64,000 nt of DNA. Source: Staphylococcus felis. Lineage in GTDB: Bacteria > Bacillota > Bacilli > Staphylococcales > Staphylococcaceae. A program made the translations under genes and the position numbers. How positions within the stretch are numbered: position 1 is the stretch's first letter; each line of letters opens with the position of its first letter. Below are positions 50,083 to 59,216 of the stretch, piece by piece. The stretch is from the NCBI RefSeq assembly GCF_003012915.1, contig NZ_CP027770.1:992001-1056000 (forward strand), in the 5' to 3' direction. Under the pieces are notes generated by a model. It searched no databases, had not been told where the DNA came from, and saw only the letters and a program-made list of their open reading frames with translations.

Positions 50083-50642
50083 TCCTTGTCATCGATAATT
50101 ATGATTCCTTTACTTACAACTTAGTGGATATGCTCAGAAACTTTGATGAAGTTGTGATCAAGTATCCTGATGATGATTCATTATATCATCTAAAACCGGA
50201 CGCTGTTGTTATTTCGCCCGGACCTGGACACCCTGCTGATACATCTCATTTAATGCGTATCATTGATTTCTATAAAGAATTACCGATTCTAGGGGTTTGT
50301 TTAGGAGCACAAGCACTTTATCATTACTATGGTGGAAAAGTTAGAGTAGGAGAACAGGTGATGCATGGCAAGGTGGATAGGATTCAGTTTGAAGCCCCAA
50401 GTATTTTGTATCAGCATATATCAGAATATTCAGAAATAATGAGATATCATTCCTTGATATGTGATGAAGAAACATTGCCTAATATGCTTATAGTAACAGC
50501 ACGTACCAAAGACTGTATACAATCATTTGAACATCGAGAACGATACCATTATGGGATCCAGTATCACCCTGAGTCATTTGCGAGTATTCAAGTTAAAGAT
50601 ATAGTTAAACAATTTATTAAGTGTTATCGAAAGGTGGGATAG
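50079..50642 (+). CDS. trpG: Anthranilate synthase component II (glutamine amidotransferase)
   Basis: The 187-aa class I glutamine amidotransferase supplies ammonia to TrpE. It has DNYDSFTYNLVD at the start, the oxyanion ISPGPGHP, the nucleophile Cys in LGVCLGAQ, and the His-Glu pair in GIQYHPES. It overlaps trpE by 4 nt (ATGA), which indicates translational coupling and a 1:1 ratio. Confidence 0.94.
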   Translation: MILVIDNYDSFTYNLVDMLRNFDEVVIKYPDDDSLYHLKPDAVVISPGPGHPADTSHLMRIIDFYKELPILGVCLGAQALYHYYGGKVRVGEQVMHGKVDRIQFEAPSILYQHISEYSEIMRYHSLICDEETLPNMLIVTARTKDCIQSFEHRERYHYGIQYHPESFASIQVKDIVKQFIKCYRKVG

Positions 50643-50645
50643 CCC

Positions 50646-51650
50646 ATGACTTTACTAAAAAAAATAATGACCAATCAATCATTGACAAAAGAAGATATTC
50701 ATCAGCTGGCAAGCCTTTTAATTTCAGAAACGGAATCAGACGAAGAAAAATTAGCATTGCTTATTGCATACACAATGCGAGACGATTCTTCAAAAGAATT
50801 ATATGCACTATGTAAAAGCTTGATTCATTCCACATATGAAACACAGCCCTATTACCCTAATGCTATCTGTGTATGTGGGACGGGTGGTGATGGATCAAAT
50901 AGTTTTAACATTTCAACAACGGTTTCTTTTGTCGTAGCAAGTGCGGGTGTTCCTGTCATTAAACATGGCAACAAGAGTATTACATCAAAGTCTGGAAGTA
51001 CAGATTTATTAGAGGCTTTAGGTGTGATACCAACACAAGTAAAAGACGTGGAAAAAGTAGTAAATCAAAATCAGTTAGCATTTATTAGCGCAACTGACTC
51101 ATATCCTGTGATGAAGCATGTTCAAAGTATAAGACGTAAAATTCCAACACCTACAGTTTTTAACTTGATGGGCCCTATCATTAATCCATTTGCGTTAGAT
51201 TATCAAGTAATGGGGGTATATGACCCGACAAAAATGCATCATATAGCGAAAGTATTATACCAACTTGGCCGTAAAAGAGCTTTAGTGATTCATGGCGCAA
51301 ATGGCATGGATGAAGCGTCATTATCAGGTGATAATAAAGTGATTGAAGTATCACAAGCATTAGGACTTCGTGAATATACTGTTAATGCACAAGATTACGG
51401 ATTGAGATATGCAACAGATGAAGCGTTACGAGGAGGTTCAGCTGAAGAGAATAAAGAGATAACGCTGAATATTTTACGTGGTGAAGATCGTACAGTACGA
51501 CGAGATGTGGTCATATTGAATGCAGGTCTAGCCTTATATGCCGCAGAAAAAGTGACATCCATACAGGACGGTATCATTTTAGCAGCGGAATTGATTGATA
51601 CAAAGCGAGCTTATCAACAATATGAAAGATTGCGAGGTGTACAGATATGA
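50646..51650 (+). CDS. trpD: Anthranilate phosphoribosyltransferase
   Basis: The 334-aa enzyme transfers phosphoribose from PRPP to anthranilate. It has the PRPP/anthranilate motifs VCGTGGDGSNSFNIST, KHGNKSITSKSGSTDLLEALG and FNLMGPIINP. The start lies 3 nt after trpG and 7-8 nt behind an AAGGTGGG site. Third gene of the operon. Confidence 0.94.
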   Translation: MTLLKKIMTNQSLTKEDIHQLASLLISETESDEEKLALLIAYTMRDDSSKELYALCKSLIHSTYETQPYYPNAICVCGTGGDGSNSFNISTTVSFVVASAGVPVIKHGNKSITSKSGSTDLLEALGVIPTQVKDVEKVVNQNQLAFISATDSYPVMKHVQSIRRKIPTPTVFNLMGPIINPFALDYQVMGVYDPTKMHHIAKVLYQLGRKRALVIHGANGMDEASLSGDNKVIEVSQALGLREYTVNAQDYGLRYATDEALRGGSAEENKEITLNILRGEDRTVRRDVVILNAGLALYAAEKVTSIQDGIILAAELIDTKRAYQQYERLRGVQI

Positions 51651-52417
51651 CAGTTTTAGATGAAATTGTAGCATACAAAAAAACGTTATTATCATCAGGA
51701 TATTATGAGTTAAAACTCAATCAGTTTGAAGCAATTGATGTGAGTGCTAAACAAAAGTTAAGCGCAGCTTTACAATCATCGTCAGAAATAGGTGTTATTG
51801 CTGAAATAAAATCTAAAAGTCCGACAGTTTCAGATATACCGCAAAAAGATTTAAAAGCACAGTTAGATGCATACAGCAATGCGTCAGCCATTTCGATATT
51901 AACAGATGAGGTCTATTTTGAAGGCAGTTATGAAAGGCTTTATGATTTAACACAGCAAACAAAACTACCTGTACTATGCAAAGATTTTATGATTGATAAG
52001 AGACAGATTGACCTTGCGAAAAAAACGGGAGCATCCATTATTTTACTCATTGTAAATATATTAAGTGATGAAAAATTACATGAACTATACAATTATGCGT
52101 GTGATTTAAACTTGGAAGTTCTGATAGAAGTGCACAGCAAGGAAGAATTAAAGCGTGCGCATCAACTTCAACCAGAATTAATTGGAATTAATAATCGAGA
52201 CTTAAAAACATTTATAACTGATGTGAATCATACTGTTGATATATTACAGACAAAACGTCCGAACACGCATTATATTTCAGAGAGTGGTATCCGCTCACGT
52301 GAAGACATTGAACGGTTAACAAATGCAGGAATATCTGGAGTACTAGTAGGTGAAACGTTAATGAAAGCAGAAGACCCCCATACACTTATTGAGTCATTCA
52401 AAGTGAAAAAAGGGTGA
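51647..52417 (+). CDS. trpC: Indole-3-glycerol-phosphate synthase
   Basis: The 256-aa TIM-barrel enzyme closes the indole ring. It shows IAEIKSKSPTVSDI, SILTDEVYFEGS, LCKDFMID, IGINNRDLKTF and SESGIRSREDIERL. It overlaps trpD by 4 nt (ATGA). Confidence 0.94.
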   Translation: MTVLDEIVAYKKTLLSSGYYELKLNQFEAIDVSAKQKLSAALQSSSEIGVIAEIKSKSPTVSDIPQKDLKAQLDAYSNASAISILTDEVYFEGSYERLYDLTQQTKLPVLCKDFMIDKRQIDLAKKTGASIILLIVNILSDEKLHELYNYACDLNLEVLIEVHSKEELKRAHQLQPELIGINNRDLKTFITDVNHTVDILQTKRPNTHYISESGIRSREDIERLTNAGISGVLVGETLMKAEDPHTLIESFKVKKG

Positions 52418-52423
52418 GTTCAA

Positions 52424-54268
52424 ATGTATATCAAATATTGTGGTTTTACAAGGCAACAAGATGTGCAGAATGCAGTGGATTTAAACGTGAATGCGATTGG
52501 CTTTATCACTTATTCCAAAAGTTCTCGGTATGTTTCTATCGACGAGATACAAGAACTCACGCATTTGATACCGAATCATATTGAACGTGTGGCAGTAGTT
52601 GTGAACCCGTCATTTCAATTTATTGAGAAATTGCTCAAAGACACAAACATAAATGCGATTCAATTTCATGGCAATGAACCTCAGACATTGATTCAACAAG
52701 TGCGAGAGGCTTATCCAGATATCAATCTTATACGTGCATTGCCAGCTAACCATCATTTATTGAAAAAGATGAAGCAATATCAACATGATGTAGATAGGTT
52801 CATCATTGATACACCTTCAACTCAATTAGGTGGGACGGGGCAAACTTTTGACTGGCAACACCTTAACCAAATTAAAGATATTGATTATATTGTAGCTGGT
52901 GGTTTGAATGAAGCAACCATTCCTCGTCTTTTACAAGAGTATCCGAATATTCAAGGCGTGGATGTTGCGAGTGGTATAGAAAGTCAAAAAGGGATTAAAA
53001 ACCAAAATAAAATGATAAAGATAAAACAATTATTGAAAGGAGCAAGTAAGATGTCAAAAATACAATTACATGCAGATGAAAACGGATTTTTTGGTGAATA
53101 TGGTGGGCGATTTGTTCCTGAAACGCTCGTTCCTGCTATTCAAGAGTTAAAAGAGGCCTATGATAAAGCGAAAAATGATCCGGATTTTATGAAAGAATAT
53201 CAATATTACTTAAAACATTACGTCGGTCGAGAATCTCCATTAACGTATGCAGAATCGTATACGAAAGAATTGGGTGGCGCAAAAGTTTATCTTAAACGTG
53301 AAGATTTAAATCATACAGGTGCACATAAGATTAATAACGCTTTAGGACAAGCACTATTAGCTAAACGAATGGGCAAAAGAAAGCTTGTTGCTGAAACAGG
53401 AGCAGGACAACATGGTGTAGCAAGTGCGACGGTGGCGGCATTATTTGACATGGAACTCATTGTATTTATGGGTGAAGAAGATATTCGTCGTCAACAATTG
53501 AATGTTTTTCGTATGGAGCTACTCGGTGCAAAAGTGGTTTCAGTAACAGATGGTCAAGGTACATTGTCTGATGCAGTGAACAAGGCGTTGCAATATTGGG
53601 TATCACATGTTGATGATACACATTATTTACTAGGATCTGCACTAGGACCAGATCCATTCCCAACAATGGTTAGGGATTTTCAGCGTGTTATAGGTGATGA
53701 GATTAGAGCACAAGTTTTAGAAACAGAGTCCCGTCTTCCAGATGCTGTCGTTGCTTGTATTGGTGGAGGTTCGAATGCAATCGGTACATTCTATCCTTTT
53801 ATTGAAGATGAAAGTGTAAAATTATATGGTGTTGAAGCGGCAGGAGAAGGCGCTGACACACAACGACATGCTCTTGCAATCAACAAAGGAAAAAAAGGTG
53901 TGTTACATGGTACAAAGATGTATTTAATACAAGATGATCAAGGTCAAATTGAGTTGGCTCATTCAATTTCTGCTGGTCTTGATTATCCAGGTGTTGGACC
54001 TGAGCATTGTTACTATCACGATATTGGTCGTGTTGAATATCAAACAGCTACAGATACTGAAGCAATGGAAGCATTAATCCGTTTTACAAAATTAGAGGGG
54101 ATTATTCCAGCAATTGAAAGCGCGCATGCTTTAAGCTACGTGGAAAAATTAGCGCCTTCTATGAGTAAAGATGACATTATTGTGGTGACTGTATCAGGAC
54201 GTGGAGATAAAGATATGGATACGATTCGTCAATACATGAAAGAACATGGAGGAGTTAATCATGACTAA
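52424..54268 (+). CDS. trpF/trpB: TrpF-TrpB in one reading frame: phosphoribosylanthranilate isomerase plus tryptophan synthase beta
   Basis: One 614-codon frame covers two enzymes. Residues 1 to about 205 are TrpF ([36 protein letters not shown]), a small TIM barrel. Residues 210-614 are TrpB, a PLP enzyme ([13 protein letters not shown] with the PLP lysine, [25 protein letters not shown]). In S. aureus the two are separate genes. No stop separates them here: the junction reads [13 protein letters not shown]. However, AAAGGAG sits 8 nt before the ATG at 53051, so free TrpB may also be made. It could be a real fusion, a read-through product, or a lost stop by a small indel; a TAA lies in another frame at 53047-53049. 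Confidence 0.85.
   Translation: MYIKYCGFTRQQDVQNAVDLNVNAIGFITYSKSSRYVSIDEIQELTHLIPNHIERVAVVVNPSFQFIEKLLKDTNINAIQFHGNEPQTLIQQVREAYPDINLIRALPANHHLLKKMKQYQHDVDRFIIDTPSTQLGGTGQTFDWQHLNQIKDIDYIVAGGLNEATIPRLLQEYPNIQGVDVASGIESQKGIKNQNKMIKIKQLLKGASKMSKIQLHADENGFFGEYGGRFVPETLVPAIQELKEAYDKAKNDPDFMKEYQYYLKHYVGRESPLTYAESYTKELGGAKVYLKREDLNHTGAHKINNALGQALLAKRMGKRKLVAETGAGQHGVASATVAALFDMELIVFMGEEDIRRQQLNVFRMELLGAKVVSVTDGQGTLSDAVNKALQYWVSHVDDTHYLLGSALGPDPFPTMVRDFQRVIGDEIRAQVLETESRLPDAVVACIGGGSNAIGTFYPFIEDESVKLYGVEAAGEGADTQRHALAINKGKKGVLHGTKMYLIQDDQGQIELAHSISAGLDYPGVGPEHCYYHDIGRVEYQTATDTEAMEALIRFTKLEGIIPAIESAHALSYVEKLAPSMSKDDIIVVTVSGRGDKDMDTIRQYMKEHGGVNHD
53051..54268 (+). CDS. trpB: Possible internally started TrpB (tryptophan synthase beta chain)
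   Basis: A conventional trpB start is kept inside the fused frame: AAAGGAG, 8-nt spacer, ATG. The product of 405 aa begins [19 protein letters not shown] and has the length and N-terminus expected of a stand-alone TrpB. If this start is used, the cell makes both the fusion and free TrpB for the alpha2-beta2 complex with TrpA. Confidence 0.7.
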   Translation: MSKIQLHADENGFFGEYGGRFVPETLVPAIQELKEAYDKAKNDPDFMKEYQYYLKHYVGRESPLTYAESYTKELGGAKVYLKREDLNHTGAHKINNALGQALLAKRMGKRKLVAETGAGQHGVASATVAALFDMELIVFMGEEDIRRQQLNVFRMELLGAKVVSVTDGQGTLSDAVNKALQYWVSHVDDTHYLLGSALGPDPFPTMVRDFQRVIGDEIRAQVLETESRLPDAVVACIGGGSNAIGTFYPFIEDESVKLYGVEAAGEGADTQRHALAINKGKKGVLHGTKMYLIQDDQGQIELAHSISAGLDYPGVGPEHCYYHDIGRVEYQTATDTEAMEALIRFTKLEGIIPAIESAHALSYVEKLAPSMSKDDIIVVTVSGRGDKDMDTIRQYMKEHGGVNHD

Positions 54269-54986
54269 ACAACTAGTGACATATATTATGGGCGGTATGA
54301 GATTTATTGATGAACTACGAGCTTTAGATGATGTTGGTGTTGACTATGTTGAAGTAGGCATACCATTTTCGGACCCTGTAGCAGATGGTCCGACGATTAT
54401 GCAAGCTGGTCAAGAAGCTATTCAAGATCAAATGACAACTCAAAAAATATTCGACGCTTTGAAGTCAGTCAAGGATGATGTGAAGACGCGCATTGTATTA
54501 ATGACGTATTATCATTCTATCGAAACGTATGGTGAGGCAGCGTTTATACAAGCAGCAGAAGAAGCTGGCGTGTATGGTCTCATTATTCCAGACATGCCAC
54601 ATGAATATATCGTACAATTAAAAGAGAAATATCCGAAACGCCAAATCAAGTTAATTTCGCTTATTGCGATGACAGCCAACCAAGAAAGAAGAGAAACGAT
54701 TGCGAGACAAGCAGAAGGATTTATTTATACAGTTACAATGAACGAAGTCACGGGGCAAAATGGGACATATCATCCAGAGCTGAAAACGCATATTCAAGAC
54801 ATTAAAAAGATTGCCCAAGTCCCAGTCTTTGCTGGATTTGGTATTCGGACACCAGCACACGTTCAAAGTATTACGGAAGTGGCAGACGGTGTTGTGGTAG
54901 GGAGTGAAATTGTTAAGCGATTTAAACAAGAAGGCATTGCTCAAACGAAAGCGTACGTTCAATCATTGTGTGATGTATTAGACTAG
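54261..54986 (+). CDS. trpA: Tryptophan synthase alpha chain
   Basis: The 241-aa TIM-barrel subunit cleaves indole-3-glycerol phosphate to indole, which is channelled to TrpB. Motifs: [20 protein letters not shown] (catalytic Glu and Asp), [32 protein letters not shown] and [10 protein letters not shown] frame start at 54246 exists, but GGAGGAG there is the ribosome-binding site of the ATG at 54261. It overlaps the end of trpB by 8 nt. Last gene of the operon; I see no strong terminator in 54987-55080. Confidence 0.94.
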   Translation: MTKQLVTYIMGGMRFIDELRALDDVGVDYVEVGIPFSDPVADGPTIMQAGQEAIQDQMTTQKIFDALKSVKDDVKTRIVLMTYYHSIETYGEAAFIQAAEEAGVYGLIIPDMPHEYIVQLKEKYPKRQIKLISLIAMTANQERRETIARQAEGFIYTVTMNEVTGQNGTYHPELKTHIQDIKKIAQVPVFAGFGIRTPAHVQSITEVADGVVVGSEIVKRFKQEGIAQTKAYVQSLCDVLD

Positions 54987-55091
54987 TAAGCATAAACGAT
55001 GATTAATTGACTCAATTGTGCGAATATTATAAGTGCAAAATGAGAAGATGAACGTTAAAACATAAAGTGATGAATCAAGGGGGTGGCACGA

Positions 55092-55802
55092 GTGGCTTTA
55101 GCATTTATTTTTGATTTGGATGATACACTGTATAATCAATTACAAGCCTTTCAGTATGCATATTACCGTCATTTTGAAGATAGTGATATAGGGGTTGAAT
55201 CACTCTATCGTCATTTTAGACAATATAGTGATGAAGTGTTCGAAAAAACGCAAGATGGACGTATGTCTATAAGTGAGATGCATCTGTACCGCATTACAAA
55301 TGCAGTGCGTGATTTTGATATCAACCTACCTGAAAGAAAAGCACGTTCATTTCAAGAAGATTACGAATATGCACAACGGAATATTAAGTTATCTGAAACG
55401 ATGACAACGCTTTTATCAAAACTCGCAAAAGCGCCAATCGTTTTAGGAATGATTACAAATGGTGAGTCTGATCGTCAACGTGCTAAAATTGAAACGCTAG
55501 GAGTGACTCAGTGGATCCCTGAAAATCACATTTTCATATCGGGAGAGCATGGCGTCTCAAAACCGAATTGTGCTATTTTTGATCAAGTTGTTAAACAATT
55601 GCAACTTGATATAGAAGAGACGTATTATATTGGAGATAACTTTGAAAATGATGTTTTAGGCGCAGCTAACGCAGGTTGGAAAACGATATGGTTCAATCGG
55701 CGTAATCACATCGTAGCTGCCCAAAATGAACAAGCAAATATCAATATACAAGATGAAGACGCATTAGCAACAGCAATCAACCATATCATAGCATCCAGGT
55801 AA
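55092..55802 (+). CDS. HAD-superfamily hydrolase (YjjG-like)
   Basis: The 236-aa phosphatase-like protein shows HAD motif I FDLDDTLYN, motif II GMITNGES, motif III Lys in GVSKPNCAIFDQ and motif IV YYIGDNFENDVLGAANAG. An insertion of alpha-helical cap type follows motif I. Substrate probably a small phosphate such as a nucleotide or sugar phosphate; not determinable. Start: a GTG at 55083 is part of the AGGGGGTGG site, so the GTG at 55092 with 8-nt spacing is more likely. Confidence 0.8.
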   Translation: MALAFIFDLDDTLYNQLQAFQYAYYRHFEDSDIGVESLYRHFRQYSDEVFEKTQDGRMSISEMHLYRITNAVRDFDINLPERKARSFQEDYEYAQRNIKLSETMTTLLSKLAKAPIVLGMITNGESDRQRAKIETLGVTQWIPENHIFISGEHGVSKPNCAIFDQVVKQLQLDIEETYYIGDNFENDVLGAANAGWKTIWFNRRNHIVAAQNEQANINIQDEDALATAINHIIASR

Positions 55803-55965
55803 AAACTACCAAAAGGTTGTTGAGTATAGGATGAACGTTTTGAGGACTATTTTAATTGATGCTAATTCCCCTAAATTTGAATTTTGGAAATTGAGTATAT
55901 ACCGGAATGAATGATAAGCGAAAGCGTACGCATTTTATTATAATGAAGTGCACTAAATTATGCAC

Positions 55966-56463
55966 TGCTCGAAGTCAAAGCGCAAACTTAACAACCTTGG
56001 TAGACGGTGTTTCGCAAGTAGGATTCTCGACAGAATGTCATGACTCGTCAAAATTTGGGGAACAATTTTGCTCATCATTCCATTCTGCTTGAATCCTAAA
56101 CACTTGCTCAACAACCTTGTGATAGACGGTGTTTCGCATGCAGAGTTTTCGGCATAACTTCGCAATTCTTCAAAATTTGAAGAGTCTTATACTTGTCTTC
56201 TGGGAATTGATAAACGGTGTTTCACAAGTAGGATTCTCGACAGAATATCATGACTCGGCAAAATTTGGGAAACAATTTTGCTCGTCATTCCATTCTGCTT
56301 GAATCCTGAGCACTTGTTCAACAACCTTGGTAAACGGTGTCCCAAAAGCAGGATTTTCGGCAGAACGCCATAGCTCGACAAAATTAAACCACAATTTTGC
56401 TCACTATGAGGTTCTGCTCAAATCCTAAGCGCTTTTGTCCCAACCTCTGCGCTCAACAACCTT
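55966..56463. repeat. Array of dispersed imperfect-palindrome modules, larger copy
   Basis: About four to five modules in a row share heads (GACGGTGTTTCGCA), arms such as GGATTCTCGACAGAAT with ATTCTGCTTGAATCC, and tails (CTCAACAACCTT). The module at 56335-56463 is almost identical to 45311-45441. A chimera at about 56145-56210 joins two module types at the same kind of junction (TTCTGGGAATTGATAAACGG) seen at 45296-45315. It directly abuts the stop of the QueD-like gene on the minus strand and lies tail to tail with the HAD gene. Confidence 0.82.
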
Positions 56464-56465
56464 GT

Positions 56466-56894
56466 TTATTGTGCCATTATGTTACGGGTTAGTTTGATGC
56501 CTTGGTCTTGTGTTTCGTAAAGGGAGATGCTATTTAAAGATATGTTGTCTGGTAATTGTTCATTAAAGCGTAACCAAATCCAATGTGCGATGTTTTCGAC
56601 TGTTGTATTCATATCAGGGAGTGTATCGTTTAATAATTGGTGATCAAGTAAAGGGCGTAAATGTTGATTATAAATATCATCAATCATATTAAAGTCGACG
56701 GCTAGGCCATGTTCATCTGTTTTGGACCAAATTTCCATTTCGAGTCGATATTTATGATTTTTTAAATCAGTATATGATGTTTCAGAAAAATAAATGCGAT
56801 TATCACAAATAAATGTAAAATGTTTAATGACCAATAGTGTTTTATGATGGCGTGCAAAATGTTGAGGTGGTCGCACGTGATCAAATTTTGCCAT
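56466..56894 (-). CDS. 6-pyruvoyl-tetrahydropterin synthase/QueD-like protein
   Basis: The 142-aa protein follows the QueD/PTPS fold: an N-terminal strand FTFICDNRIYF, NHKYRLEMEIW, VDFNMIDDIYNQHLRPLLDHQLLN, TVENIAHWIW and a final ISLYETQDQGI with the conserved Glu. The usual zinc-binding HGH motif is weak (only NHK), and the catalytic Cys region is unclear, so it may be a divergent or inactive paralogue. A queuosine-precursor role is possible but there are no queC/queE neighbours. The ATG follows AAAGAGGAA. Confidence 0.65.
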   Translation of the reverse strand: MAKFDHVRPPQHFARHHKTLLVIKHFTFICDNRIYFSETSYTDLKNHKYRLEMEIWSKTDEHGLAVDFNMIDDIYNQHLRPLLDHQLLNDTLPDMNTTVENIAHWIWLRFNEQLPDNISLNSISLYETQDQGIKLTRNIMAQ

Positions 56895-57425
56895 ATATAT
56901 TCCTCTTTTCTATCATTTTAATATTAGCTTAACATATGAATGCGAATATCCTACTATATTTGATTAAATATACGATAGAGATGATAAGATGTTTTGTTCA
57001 TTTCTTCAGAATCTTAAATCCATTTTTTTACACAAACTATCATTATAATTAAAACGATCGTTCTTGTTTTGCCACAATGGTGAGAGTCGAGATTGAACTG
57101 TTTCAATTTCACTATTGGAAACACCATTCCTCAATGCGAAGTACTTTAAAAAATGCTTCGGAAAGTGTGTGGCAAGCAAGCGAGAGGTTTACATCTGCTC
57201 TTTAAAAAAATCCCCCCCATTTTAAATTGTGTTTATAAATCCCTTATTTAACAAATGATAAATATTTAATAATAGACGAAATATTTTGATAATTCATGTA
57301 TAATGGATATGATAGACTTAAATAGTTTTGAATAAGAAGGGTGTATAGTAATGTAGGATTAAATGACATGACCATAAAATGATGAAATAGACTATATTGA
57401 AATTTAATAGAGACAGGTGGAGTAC
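56895..57425. other. Intergenic region upstream of the ABC exporter operon
   Basis: This 531-nt gap has no gene I can support. It contains a perfect 10-bp palindrome AACGATCGTT (57053-57062), an A7-T-C7 homopolymer tract near 57205-57219, and the candidate promoter listed next. Confidence 0.5.
57286..57313 (+). promoter_or_regulatory. Candidate promoter of the ABC exporter operon
   Basis: TTGATA (57286-57291), a 16-nt spacer and TATGAT (57308-57313) lie about 110 nt upstream of the first ABC gene. Confidence 0.4.
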
Positions 57426-59216
57426 ATGAGAGTTTTTAAAGACTTAAGTTGGTTTTTTAAACAAGAGAAAAAACGTTTTATGATTTCGTTTATTGCTTTA
57501 CTTATTACAGCATTTTGCAATCTTGTCCCGCCACAGATTATGGGGTTTGTCATCGACCATATGACTCAGAAGACGTTAACGCCACAAAATTTAACGGGAT
57601 ATCTTCTTGTGATTTTATGTGCAGGCTTGATTGTGTATGCTTTGCGATATTATTCAAGGTTGAAGTTATTTGGTGCAAGTGCAAAGTTAGGTCGCATTCT
57701 TCGCAATCGCTTATATATCAAATATACATCGATGAGCCCATCATTTTTTCAAAAATATCGAACTGGAGATTTAATGGCGCATGCTACTAATGATATTCGT
57801 GCTGTCCAAAGTACTGCGGGAATAGGTGTGCTGACTTTGTCGGATGCAGTGATCACAGGTGGAATGACTTTAGTGATGATGGCAATTACGATTAGTTGGC
57901 AATTGACGATTATTGCTATGATTCCATTACCTTTTTTGGTGATATTAACGAGTTATTATGGGCAATTATTGCATAAAGGCTTTAAAGAAGCACAAGAATC
58001 ATTTAGTCAATTAAATGATAAAACGCAAGAAAGTGTGGCGGGTGTAAAAGTCATCAAGTCTTTCGGTTATGAAGCAAGTGACGAAGCTGATTTTACAGCA
58101 TTAAGTGACCGTGTAGTGGCGAAAAACTTAAAGGTTTCTAAAATAGATGCTTTATTTGATCCAACTATCCAAGCAATTATTGGCATCAGTTATCTGCTTA
58201 GTGTGATTTTTGGCGCGATAATGGTGACAAATCAAAATATCACAATAGGACAACTCATTACATTTACAACATATTTAGGCATGCTTGTATGGCCATTATT
58301 AGCATTGGGATTTTTCTTTAATATCGTACAACGTGGTGCGGCGTCGTATGATCGCATACGTGATATAGAGAATGAAACAAATGATATTCAACTCATTCCA
58401 CAAACTGATGAAATACCAACTGGCGATATCGATATAGATATTCGATATTTTAAATTCACAGATGAAACAGCACCTCGCTTACAAGACATCGTGTTTTCAA
58501 TTCAATCAGGAATGACAGTTGGAATTGTAGGGCCAACAGGTTCAGGAAAGAGCTTGTTGCTTCGTTTATTATTGCGTGAATTTGATACTAATAGATCTGA
58601 GGATATCAGGTATGGCGGGCGTTCCATTCGCGATTATGATATCGAAAAGTTACGAGGGCAGTTAGGATATGTACCTCAAGAGCATTTTCTATTTTCGTCA
58701 ACGATTCGCGGAAATATTGCTTTTAGTAAACCGACTATTTCTGATGAAGCTTTATACCAAGCGAGTACGGTGAGTCATATCCACCAAGATATTATGTCAT
58801 TGCCAAATGGTTATAACACTATTGTTGGGGAACGAGGTGTTTCTTTATCAGGTGGCCAAAAGCAACGTATTTCGATTGCGCGTGCACTTGTAACACAGCC
58901 AGAGGTACTCATATTGGACGATTCATTATCAGCAGTGGATGCAGAAACAGAAGCAGCTATATTGCAACATTTAAAGCAAGAACGTCACGGGCAAACCAAT
59001 ATCATTACGGCGCATCGTATGAGTGCAGTCATGCATGCTGATTTAATCATTGTGATGCGAGATGGTACGGTTATTGAACGAGGCACACATGATGAATTAA
59101 TGCAAGAGGATGGATGGTATCATGAAACATTCAATGCACAAGCAATGCAAAGTCGATTGACTCATGATTTAGAAGATGAAGTAGGTGGTGAAGATAATGA
59201 AGTCAAAAGAAGATAA
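57426..59216 (+). CDS. Heterodimeric ABC exporter subunit, BmrC/YheI-like
   Basis: The 596-aa half-transporter has six membrane helices (about 1-320) and one nucleotide-binding domain: Walker A GPTGSGKS, Q-loop YVPQEHFLF, signature LSGGQKQRISIARAL, Walker B VLILDDSLSAVD. The residue after Walker B is Asp where active sites carry Glu, exactly as in B. subtilis BmrC. It should pair with the next gene product to export drugs or other amphipathic compounds. Start: GTG at 57417 lies inside the AGGTGGAG site; ATG at 57426 is used. Confidence 0.86.
   Translation: MRVFKDLSWFFKQEKKRFMISFIALLITAFCNLVPPQIMGFVIDHMTQKTLTPQNLTGYLLVILCAGLIVYALRYYSRLKLFGASAKLGRILRNRLYIKYTSMSPSFFQKYRTGDLMAHATNDIRAVQSTAGIGVLTLSDAVITGGMTLVMMAITISWQLTIIAMIPLPFLVILTSYYGQLLHKGFKEAQESFSQLNDKTQESVAGVKVIKSFGYEASDEADFTALSDRVVAKNLKVSKIDALFDPTIQAIIGISYLLSVIFGAIMVTNQNITIGQLITFTTYLGMLVWPLLALGFFFNIVQRGAASYDRIRDIENETNDIQLIPQTDEIPTGDIDIDIRYFKFTDETAPRLQDIVFSIQSGMTVGIVGPTGSGKSLLLRLLLREFDTNRSEDIRYGGRSIRDYDIEKLRGQLGYVPQEHFLFSSTIRGNIAFSKPTISDEALYQASTVSHIHQDIMSLPNGYNTIVGERGVSLSGGQKQRISIARALVTQPEVLILDDSLSAVDAETEAAILQHLKQERHGQTNIITAHRMSAVMHADLIIVMRDGTVIERGTHDELMQEDGWYHETFNAQAMQSRLTHDLEDEVGGEDNEVKRR

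Noticed and set aside
55907..56381. Short frames on both strands in 55.9-56.4 kb
   Set aside because: They are translations of the dispersed palindromic repeats and share repeated peptide blocks for that reason only.
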